Of a DNA stretch of 64,000 bases, positions 41,701 through 53,700 are shown one piece after another. Position numbers and translations under genes: made by a program. Every line of letters begins with the position of its first letter. Position 1 is the stretch's first letter. This stretch comes from Pardosa pseudoannulata (Eukaryota > Arthropoda > Arachnida > Araneae > Lycosidae): NCBI GenBank assembly GCA_032207245.1, contig CM063504.1:24999629-25063628 (forward strand), in the 5' to 3' direction. The notes under the pieces were generated by a model that was not told the origin of the DNA, did not search any database, and saw only the letters and a list, made by a program, of their open reading frames with translations.

Positions 41701-44700
41701 AGAAATTAGATCTTACCTTTGGAAAAAAAAATCGCCGTACTAAATTTACAATACGCATACATATAATATATTAAAGAATTGCAACATTATGAAATTTAAT
41801 TTTTTCATGCTGATTTTTAATTTCAGATAAACTTCTTTTCAAATTTCAATCTCTTAAATTAATGAAATCCTTAATATTTATAACTTTTACTGACAAAGTA
41901 ATTAGAAAAGCAAAATTAAAAATATGCTGAATAAATTTTCAAAATGTTACACAATTTAAATAAAATATTTTTAAATCCATAAAATTCAATCAAAATTCCA
42001 ATCTTACACTATGTTAGTGAAAATATTATTTGATACTCGAAAAATATCAGCACAGTTATTAATTATTTACTTCTGGGAAAATAGCCCAAATGAAATTATT
42101 ACAAACTAAATACACATATTAAAAGCACAATTTAACGAGGACTATGGATAGATATGTTTCAAAATGATGAGATGAATCATACAATACTTTGGTTTTAATT
42201 ACACAATAATCACTTTTAATATATCAACGTGAGAGAGAAAAATATCATTGCCTGAATTAAACAGTTTATAGATTTTCCTATTTTATAATGTTTACTTGAA
42301 ATAGTCCAAAGAAAATTTTTATACTCATATTTCTGAATATTATTACAAATCATAAAAAGAAATCTACTCTTAGCTTGCATTTAAAAAATATCAATTTTCT
42401 AATCATTTCAGGAAAAACACCTGTTGGAGAAACCGTGCCTTCTAAGGACAAAGCAACTCCCAAGAAAACAAAACCTCCAGAGGAGAAACCAACGCCTCCA
42501 AAATTTACAAAACAGCCCAAATCTCAAACAGTGAAAGAAAATGAAAAAGTGGTTCTAGAATGCAAAGCTACCGGACATCCGGCTCCAAAACTTACCTGGT
42601 ACAAAGGTGATACTCCCATCACATCTTCGAGGCTCTACAAGATCTCCATGAAGAAGGACAAAACGTGTGTTCTTGAAATATCCAATGTTGGTCCTATTAG
42701 TCCGTGCACGTACACTTGCCGTGCCACTAATACAGCGGGAGAAGCCGTAACTGCTGCATCTGTCACTGTTCAAGGTAAGTTTTGTTTTTACTCATCTTCT
42801 GGCTTTTTTCATCAATTTGTGCAGCATGACAGTAGAGATGAAGTTTAAAGTAGCATTTTAAGTCTAGTAACGTCAGTATTCAAGTTTTCGAGGAATATAC
42901 ATCTTTTTCCACTTTAAAAATTTTAATTATCAGTTGAATGTCTGCCGGCACAATTAATGCTTTGAATCACACAGTAGCTTTTTCAGTAAATTTTCGTAGT
43001 ATCTAAACATACTAAGCGTTTCATAAGAATCACAAATGTTAGTAATCACATAAATAAAGCTAGAGACGAACTAGTGTAGTACGATTGTAAATTCTTAATA
43101 TATTCGATTCCACTGGATGTAACATAAACTGTAGATTTTCGTAAACTCCACGTAATATACAAACCTCTTCAAAAGTAAGGTCTACTAGAGTTTAATCGAG
43201 CACGCCAAGTGTTTGAAGTTCAAGTTTTCTTCCGACACACTGCTCGGCTTCTCTCCGTCGAACGCGCGCAGTACACCTTTTGGCACAGCACAGACCGAAT
43301 GCTCTGACATAACTGAAGAGCGGAATCGGAGTAACACTTACGGAATCGGGAACGACTACTGAGGTGTGTTCAAAAGTGGCGCTAGACGACCTCATTCAGC
43401 GTCGTCCTATTGGATTGCTGCTGGTTCACACTTTTCCCTTCTTGAACTGTTCAAACCTGGGACTTGCCATCCCCGGCAGAAATTTCTTGCTTGATATCCT
43501 TTTCAGGCCAGGTCCAAAAATAAAAATTGCAGTTTGAGTCACTTTCAGCTTGCAACCCGGGTAAGTTAAATTTAGCCTTGGGGAGTTGGCTGCTATGTAT
43601 ATCTGCACACCTTTTTGACTCAGAACTCTTGTAATTGGGTGATTTCTCGAAGTGAAATTTCGGCACACGTGTGTCACGTTTTTCGCGTCACCTTTGCTTC
43701 GTTTTTCAGATCTGTCATCGCGCTTTATTGCCCTCCCACTTCAAGGTTGAGTTTCTTATTTAACCACGTTCCGCTCAACTTACTGTTATATTCTAATTCG
43801 GGATTCGAGATTTGTCACTGATGGGGTATTTAGACTAGATGACATCATGCACAAACTTGCGTAATTTACTTGATAATGGATGGAGTGGGAGCAGGAATGT
43901 TTTCTCGTTGATGCCACCTTACGGTTTCAAATTAGATTGGAGGTAGCGAAGCCAAAATTATGTTAGTTAATTATCTTTTGCTGATTATAACTAACTACCA
44001 TATTAAACATTAATGAGTTATTAATTTCAGATATCAAAATAAGTCAATAACTTAAGTGTTATGAGCAAGTAACTAAACAATTCGTATACAACCTTCAGTA
44101 TATAAAATCGCAACTGAAAATATTTAGGTTATTGAAAAAAGTTTGGTTTTTTAATAACTTTGATATTAATGGTTTTTTTGAATACGAACGGTAATTAGCT
44201 TCCGCAGATGCCACTGTCTGCTAACAAAACAGTAGAGTATGAGATTTTAACATTTCTCTCTTACAGGTTTTATATAATGTAGATCCTCGCATTTCGCCCC
44301 TGCCTGTTGCCGATTTTACCTCTGTAATTTGTCGTTAAACTATATAAATCGCCTCAAAAACTTGAAACAAAGATACACTCATATCCAGAGCAGATACTAT
44401 AAGGGTAGTGTAGTATTTTTTTTAACACTATACATTTTTTGCAAGAGTCATGCTTGATCAGTTTGCCCTATTCTTCGAATGCATTACAGGGGTTAATTAC
44501 ACATAGCACCCATTAGAAGGAAGAACTCTCTTGAGAGTTTTCAAGGAGGTTTCTTATGCGGCTGGCAATATGAACATATATCTGTATACCAAACACGACT
44601 GCGAAGCTGTTACTCATTTAGCACCAACCAGATAGCACGTGTAGCTTAAGGAGTGCTACGGACGTCAATAACATTTACCCCGTTCGGTGATCGTAATTCA

Positions 44701-47700
44701 GAAGCCGTGACCAAGCATATGATCCCAAGTCTTGGCCTGCCATCTCCAGAGGTATCGATAGAACTTAGAGGACATTGTGGCCGCTGATCTATTTTACTTC
44801 CTCAGCCACTATCAATAGCCAACACATGTCTCGAACTCGCAACCCTCCGTTTATGAGATAGATGCATTTGCCAATTGAGCTACCACAGCTTGTTTGTAAG
44901 AAGATAGGCTCGATCAATTACAAGTTCTGCAAACTATCTTTTGGTTGAAATCGGCTACGTAACTTTCGACTCTTGTAACTTCATCGTTAGTTACAGTTCA
45001 TCTTATAAATGCTCGTGTGTGTGAGTGAGCTCGCACACACACTCACACACACTCACACACACACACATATTATATACATAGATACATATCTGCCAGGATA
45101 CTCCAGTAATCTGATTGTTCAAACATGCCGATGTAATTTTTTGGACGAAAGTCCTCATTAGAGCCCGAGAAAATTCTCAGGGGTTTTCAAATTTAAAATC
45201 AAGGGCAAAAAATCACGCTTCTCTTTTCTTTCACCTTTTTAACCCCTAATCTAAACTAACCTCTGGGCTACAGTTTACGTCCTTGGGAAAGGGGTGTAAC
45301 CAATTAAATCTTCATAGTGCCGTAGCGGCCAAATTTGGAAATTCGCGAACAAAAAGGAGTTACATGCTATTGGAGACAGATATTTCACTCAGATTTTGAT
45401 ATAGATTTTTTACCCAGATGTTTACATAGAATTCTCCCATTTCACGTTTTATTTTTCTAATCTTAAATTTCTTTTAGCCACACAAAATTAAATCAAGAAA
45501 TCTAATCTTTGAGCTTGCATTCCTTTCACACTTTTCTAAACTATAGCGGGAATTAGTAACTTCTACGGGCGGGTATTCCTTTCACTTTGTTAAATCAAAT
45601 TTCGATTCTCTCAATAAAGCCACCGAACATTGCTGTCTTTATACTGTTGTATCCAATTATTTCGCAGCGAATGTTTTTACAAGCCATAGCAGAGCCACTG
45701 TTTAAAACTCTTTCTCATGAAAAATTATGTACATGATTTCCCACTCCTCAAAAGAATTTCCACAAATCAACAAATACTTATTTGTCTCTTTCTTGAATCA
45801 GATGTGCCCGTCGATTTTCCGAGTTTAAGATGACAATAAAAGGTTTAAGTAATTCGCCTAGCTCCCGCTGAGATCTAAAAAATGTGAGGTATTTCCAAGT
45901 GGGATCGGTGAAGGATAATTTTTGTCTATTACATATATATATATAATATCTGATCTTAACCGCAAAGATAAGTTTTCTAAAACACTTACTATAAATAATA
46001 CTCGAAAGATAGGAGATTACTAAAAGCAAAATATAAAATTTCTCTTGGCATTTTATTTCACTTCATTCAAAGAAAAATAATTTAAATAAAGTTAGATTTA
46101 CTTGAAATACTAATTAAAAGATTTTAAGCTTACAAAATTTGTCGAGTGAAATTTTATGAGAGTTAGTTCTTTTATTCAAACCAAAGAACTTGAAAAAAAA
46201 ATAATTCGTCTTAGGATAATGACAAAACTTTCGATCATTCCCATGAAAATATATATTGTTTTATAATAATAGAAATACTGGAGGACCCAATAGACGTTGT
46301 CCTGTTTTAACGCTGTAAATCCAAAAACTAAATTTTCTTAAATAAATTATAAATTGGACCGCTTTGATGGAAAAGTAAGGAAAAAAATATTTTAAAAATA
46401 CTTGACGCCACCATGCGTACAATCATCCCAAAGGTTATTAGATTAAAAGTCCCACATCGCCTGTACAGGGATTCGAACCTGCGACTTCTCGTACTGAAGC
46501 CCGTTGCGCCGACCACTGCGCCACAGATACGGTGGTAGTGAAGGGTTTCAAGAGGCATTATGATAATCTTCATAAGCACACAATTCTGGATTTTTAATAA
46601 AAAAACATTCTGTCGGATCAAATTGTGAATTCAAACCATTCTCGAATCAACTTAATTACATGCACAAAATTAAATCAAAATCAGTGCAGCCGTTTATGAG
46701 GACTTCTATTATAAACACACGGACAGGAGAATTTTATACATAAAGATATAAGTACTGACCATTGCAGACACAACAGAAAAAATTTCCAAACTTTTTTCCG
46801 TATTTAAAATTGTCTGTCTCGTTAAAATCTGCCACGTTAATTGACGTCCTTAGAGTTCGAACCCTATTACTGACGTGGATGTCCATAGTTATTAGGAATC
46901 AGCTTTAAACAGTAAGTTAGTTCCATTCTAATTAACCTTCGTGTAACAAATTGTTGACCATAACGCCCGAAACTGAACTATCACATTTTACCACTGTAGA
47001 ATTCGTTGGTGATGGGTTAGATATATTCTTGTCAATGTTAACCAGTAGTAGATGATATTTAGATTTTCGTTACCCATCCACTTCGGGTAAATATATGTAC
47101 GAAAATATCTGTAGTTTGTTACCGAAGGGGTAACATTATCTCGGGTCACAAATTTTCTTGTGGTAAGAAAGGTGAATTAATTTTCAAATGGCCATCTTGG
47201 AAATGAAATGTTTTTTGTTTTCTGTGGGCTAGTGTTGCAATTAAATATAATCTGGGAGCAATTTAATGTGACCAAATTTACTATCAAATACTAGCCTTTT
47301 CGCTTCCGCCCCTTCGGTCTGGATTATACACATTATTATTCATCAAAGGATAAACATTAATCTTTATAGCCGATGTATAATGCAGTAATATATTTCAATA
47401 AATAATAATAATAATATAAAAAACTCCCATGCTGTACAGTCTAATTTGGAAGTCATAACCTACTGTGCTAATCTCCGTTTTTGAGATCAAAGGCCCTGAG
47501 TTGCGAAGTATATGTCCAGGTCAACTTTACGTGGAACCTCCAGTGTTGAGTTCCTAGGCATGCTTGGTCCTCAGTTTGTCTACCCGCTGAAGAGATGAAA
47601 GACTGAGTCAACCTTGCCTAGCTCGAGGATCGAACTTCGTATTAGGAGCACGAAGCGTTAACCCTTAATTTGGCTAAGTCCGCTACAACGAACAATCAAA

Positions 47701-50700
47701 TAAATAAAACCTTTGTAATAAATATATATTTTTATCGATAATATATAATATATTAAATATATTATATATTATTATTATTAGTTATTAATATTATTATTTA
47801 AATTATTATTATTATTGTTATTATTTATTTAAATATATTTTTTAATCGATATTTGAAAAAACATCTTGTCAAATTAAGGGTTAACCCAACGCTACTGGAG
47901 TTTATATTTCAATCTGTATTCTTTAATATTTTCAAATATCTGTATTTACCTTTCGTCTTGCTACTAGATATGACTGCCTCTCCTGACACCTCTCTCTTCC
48001 GAATCAACATTCATTCTAGTCCTCTATCCAATTATTCAATCTTAATGAAGAAATTAATTGGACCTATTTGACTCGCTGCACTGTGCTGAATTCGGGACAT
48101 CGATGGGAAAAAATATTGGTAGTCTAGAGATACTGTAGTTAGTTCAGGCACTTACTGTACAGTTTTACTGTTTTCGTTAATTTTTTTAATAATTTATTGT
48201 TATTGAATCTTGTATTTACAGTTGTCTTTTAGTTCGGCGTTGGAATTTAAAAAAACTTCATCCAATACAATAGAAAAGTTTCACTTAATTGGTGTAAATT
48301 TTAAAATATTACCTGGCAAATATTTTTGGCGTTTGTCCAATAAAGGGAAACATAGTTTCTTGTAATGAAAAAGTTAACATTTATTTTAAACCTTTGCTGT
48401 TCAGTACTTTTAAGTGCACTTCTCACTGGGTTAAACAAATTTTATTGAAGAAAGCGATATCGAGTTTTAAACGTTAAATATGGGAAATTAAAGGCCGTAT
48501 CACACGTTAACCTGAACATAATATATCGATTGATGTGTGATAAGGTCTTAAATTGAAGTTTTTTTTCGTTCTCACACGAGAAATCTGCATTTTCATTTCA
48601 TCAAATGTTTATATATTTCAGAGTTAGAAATTTTTCTGAGAAATCCCCAATATGCGTTGTAGGTTTTTACAAAGGCGGGTATCGTAGTAGAATCGATGTT
48701 TTTTTTTCAAATCAATTACTTCTCGAATCATTTTTACTGGAAAAACACTTATGAATAACTCAAATCTAAATTATTAAGGACTGTACAGAGTAAAACAAAT
48801 ATAAAATTTAAATAACTAATACAGCCTGTTCTTATTAGATACCAGCTGTTCTTTTAAATATCTTGCGATGCTATTTATAAAAAAAGAGAACTTCGTAATA
48901 AGAGATTTGTTTGGTATCACATGTAAACACAGTACTGTGCTTATGAGAATATAAGCAAATCTTTGTGATATGATTATGATTATATATGTTTAGAATATAA
49001 TTGAAACTTTATAATAGTTATTTGTCATGATTTCAGTCGATGAACCTGCCAAAGAAGTAAAATTATTTAAAAGACTTGAAAATCATAAAATGTTGGTTCA
49101 GATATAAAAATTATTTGAAAAATGAAATAAAACTTAACAGGTACTCGAAAATTTGCTAGATTGTCATCTTCGCTGAAAAGGATAACTCGTTCTGAAGAAA
49201 AAATTGTGCAAATTATTTTTAGCTATCCCCCCGCAAAAAAGGGGGACACTAGGCGTTAATTTATTAACAGCTAAAGTAGTAGGAACAACTAAACATTTCC
49301 ACATCGGATAAAAAAAAAACTTATTGACGTTATACATAACAAAATTATTTTCTGTTTACAAGGCGACATTGGGAATTGAAATGCGATGGTGCTTGTACGG
49401 CAACATTCGTCCGTAACATTTGTAAAAAATAGAATCTTACATAAGAGGCTGAAGAAAAGAAACACCGAGGAAAGAGGAATTTGCCCGTGTTGGAAGTTTA
49501 CAATGAAGTAAATTAAGTTTTCTGATCGGAGATGACATCATTTTGAAAAGATAATATCGACAATTTAACTATTCTCGATTTGAGTTGAGGTGAAAAATAG
49601 CTTTTTATGAAATAAAAAAAAAGTAGAAAATCATGCTTCAATTATGGACCTACCCAAGTGCAAAATTTGGTGACTGTAGGCTCGATTGTGTACTTTAGTT
49701 AAACTGTTGTAATTTTTTTCCGCTGTGGATGAAAGACACGATATTGTCAGTGTTATTTTAGAGATTTGTATTCGAGAATCATTTCATTGTGACGGATGCC
49801 GTAAGTTAAAAGTAGTTTTTCTGTTTTGTAAAATTTAACTATATAGTTTAATAGCTTTAAATATATCAAGGCGTGTTTTATTCAGTGCAAAGTTTCTTAA
49901 GTCACCCGTTATATGAATTCTCTTACAACTATATTTTGCAAATGAAAAAAAAAAGTGTGGAAAGTTTCGCAAACGCCAAAACTTGAAATTGTAGTGAAAT
50001 TTGTTTTTAACATTAAAATTGAAAATTTCTTCTACAGTTTTTAAAATATCTGTGGAAGTTGGATAGAACGTTGTAATAGCATCCTCGCCGTCATTAGCTC
50101 TTAATATAGATGTCCCATTAAGTACTTTCGCGGCTAACTTCACTCTGTTCGATGGTTCTCCCATCGACAATTTCATCCTTTTCAACACTTGCGGGATGAT
50201 CTCTATTTTCCCAAAAGGAATACAGTTACACTATCAAATATATTTTACTACCGATCGCAGCGGCAATAACACAGCTTCAGAAAACTAACAGCCTCTAACA
50301 CTCAACATACACTTATCTACTTATATAATAAACTTGTCTGGTTTATCACCACCACTTGTGCAGATCTCCTCGTATTCTTCCTTCCTTTATCTGTTGCGTT
50401 ACTGTAGCATCGAATCTCCTTCAACTGGTAAATTTATGCGTTCATTGCCCGATTCGGGAGACTCAACCACTTCACAAAAACATTCCATCCGTTGCACTTT
50501 TTAAAATTTATTTAGTCCGACGACACATAGAATGTAGAATATTTACGGCCTTCATATTTAATAGAATAGTAATAGTGAAGCATAAGAAGTAATTAAAATT
50601 ATTCAGCTTAGTCATATCCTTGACTCGGACACCGTTACACAGCCTTCCCGCCCTGTTCTCTCTTCCACTCTCTCCCTAAAAACAATATAATGGAAACCTC

Positions 50701-53700
50701 CATTTTACTAATAGATGGTGCCAGTCATTACAATTTCCTTTTCTCTTGCCCGAAGCTAATTTGGCCGTTCCTTTTTCCTTATTCAAATTCGAAAAGTCTT
50801 GAGATATGTTATGTCTTGAAATTTGTTTAACTAAAACAAAACAAAACGGAACAAAGCAGTAAAAAGAGTAGGTTACTTTACTTGTCGGACGGGAAAAGGT
50901 ATCTTGACATAATTCTTTGGTTTTCGGTTTTTATTGCACAGATTAACATACGTTGACAAGAGACACAGCTTTACAGAACTCTTTCTGCAGCAGTTAAAAT
51001 TCACCAGGTTGCAAAACAACAATACGGCCATCATCATTTAAACATCGATATTATAGTTTAATCAGGATACATGCTTCACTGAAGCTTAGAGGAATTTAGT
51101 AAAGAACTCAACTAAACAATTCATGATTACTGGGTAGTCAACCAGTCACATAGTTTGTCCTTACAACGTCGACGCGGACCAATAACACAAACAAAAAAAC
51201 GAAGACTATAACATTTGTCTTTAAACTTATTTTAATCATAATGCCAGCAGCAACGTGCGGCCATCACTCACAAAAAGTTCTCCTTCCTAAACTAAACTAC
51301 AAAAAGTGTTGCCACAAAAATGCAACTAAATTACACTACAAAAATAAAACATAGCACACGGAGCATAAAACATAACAGTACAAAATGTAACACATAGTTC
51401 GAGGATAAACAACAAAACAAAATACAAAACATTAAATGATTCAAACAACAACGTCTAACTAAACAGCATTTGACCAGCAGACAGTTGTGTTTAAACTCTG
51501 GTTTTAAACATCAACTGTTAAATTTGTTTTGGGTTAGAGTGATATGAAAGAGTGATTATATTCCAGTAAGACACCGATAAACCTATCGTACCCTGAACTG
51601 CAATCATATTTATATTCTTTCCAGAGAGTGGTAAGCCACCGAAATTTACCGAGCCCTTGCAGCCGGTGACAGCCATTGAGGGCTCCAAACTGACCCTCCG
51701 ATGCGTGGTCACGGGATCTCCGGTACTCGACATCAAGTGGTACCGAGAAGGTCGAGAACTCCGCCCCACCAGAGATTTCAAACCGTCCTATGACCTCCAG
51801 ACCGGAGAGGCTACGCTGTCCATCCCTGAAGTGTTCCCCGATGACCAGGGCACGTTCACTTGCACGGCAATCAACAAGTACGGCAAGGATGCCACGTCCA
51901 CCATGCTGACAGTGAAAGGTAGGCATTTTGCACCTTTTAATAAAATTGTTTGTTCTTAGAAGTGTTCGAATAACTAACGCCGTTGATTACTTATATATGA
52001 AAATGGAAGAAAATTTTCATTTTGAGAATTGTTATACTTATTATCTAGATCATGCGAAAAATAATTTGTTTACCGTGATCCCATTAATTAGATTTAGATG
52101 AGCCTCCAACTTGGAATGATGGAGAACGAGACACAAATGTGTCTGAATTTAAAAAATTAAACAAAAATGACAGTGCATTTAGATCAGTGTTTCACAACCA
52201 CTGGTCCGCTTACAGGCGTCGGTTTGAGAAAAGTTTAAAATTTTCTAAGGTTATTTAAACCTCGATTACGTTCCATAAATTTAACTTCAATATATTGACA
52301 ACGTGTATAGATCGATACAGAAGACATTAAATATATATATTTTTAAATGTATTTTGCTTAATTTGTTTATATATTTTAAACTTTAATTCTGTCATATAAT
52401 TAATCAGATGTACTATATATTTATTTATTTTATACAATTCTCGACAAGTAATTATCTATGCATTTTGGATTAAAAGTTCATCTATATTTCACTAAATAAA
52501 CCTAAACGAGGGTTCAAATCCTTGCAGAAAAAGCCGGACGGTGTCCAAACAAATAGAGCATTGTTTGTTTTTTAACCCTGATCCCTGAGTCCGTAGGTTC
52601 GAAATCCATTGCTCGTGCGGATGTTTGTAACCGTTTCAAATCAGCCTTGAGCTGTAGATCTGGTCTTGGTTGGTAAAAAATGAATAAGAAATACTTTAAA
52701 ATTAATGATTTTTATGGTTTTATAATAGGAAAATCGTTTAAAGTTCGAATTATGCTTTGTAATTCACCTTAAATTTGGAAGGGGAAAAATACTCTGTTAA
52801 AATTGCATTAAATAGCTACTACTATGCATATATCCTGGTGTAGTCATAAATCGTTGTAGAATGAGGTATAGAGTTAGAGTAAACGGTTAAGTACATATCT
52901 ACATATTCGCCGGACAATAGCCGAATCACTGGGGCGATCTTTCTGCATCAAAGTCTAGGTTCAAATACTGCTGCTAGCATAGATGTTCGTAATGTCAGGA
53001 TTTCACTGTCTCCAAAGGAATAAAAATGGTATCACTTGGTGACAGTTTAAAAAGAACTAATTTAATTAGTTCTAAAAGATTGATTGATTTGTTGTAATAA
53101 TATAAGTACAGTTAAAATAATTCAAAATAAGTTTATTCAATTTTTTTGAAAACTTGTATCAACTAAACTAGAGTTCCACTTACAAACAAAGTCGTTGTGT
53201 TGTCCAAGACATTAATTTAGTATTATTAGGGAATATACCTGTTATCCATGCTGAAGGCACTGAATGAAATAATTTTGAGAGCCATCGGTGATGCTTATAG
53301 CAATGAAAGTCTTTAGTTATAGGTTCTGACCTTATTATCCCTTGTGTAACTAAAAAAATTGACAGCGTTCCAAACCAAACATATCTACATCTTCGAAAAT
53401 GAGACAGATGGAATGTTGTGGGTGAGGAAGGATATCGCTGAGTGCGTCATTCAAAACAATGTTTCCAATTTTTAATCTACTTCCCATGTCCGATCCTTCA
53501 ATTTGTTTTTCTCGTCTAAGTTATTCACAGGCTAAATAAAAATCTCAGCAATGAGTATAACAGAGAAGTTAAATAGTCCATTGATCACAAGAAACAAAGG
53601 CTGAATTTGTGGATGAAACAAGAGTACTCCAAAATACGTACCCTATAAAGCAAACAATTCAGCATTTGTATAGTTTCGACCCGGAACTTGGTACAGAATT

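Larger units (their letters stand above)
42775..51624. other. Intron 48, largest intron
   Basis: 8,850 bp between Ig22 and Ig23. Contains a CpG-richer stretch (43190-43830), three tRNA-derived SINE-like elements (44.8, 46.5 and 47.6 kb), a LINE-like 3' tail (46660-46752), a copy of the dispersed family (46868-46984) and a possible transposase remnant (49835-50220, minus strand). Other parts are AT-rich and unremarkable. Confidence 0.55.

Noticed and set aside
45329..45338. Second perfect CArG box (CCAAATTTGG)
   Set aside because: No E-box or MEF2/TATA site nearby, and it follows a GTGCCGTAGCGG word that looks like a transposon end. It also shows the decamer can occur by chance, which lowers the weight of the 38459 site.
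46451..46535. tRNA gene on the minus strand
   Set aside because: A and B boxes are good but the T-stem and acceptor stem do not pair; read as a SINE head or tRNA pseudogene.
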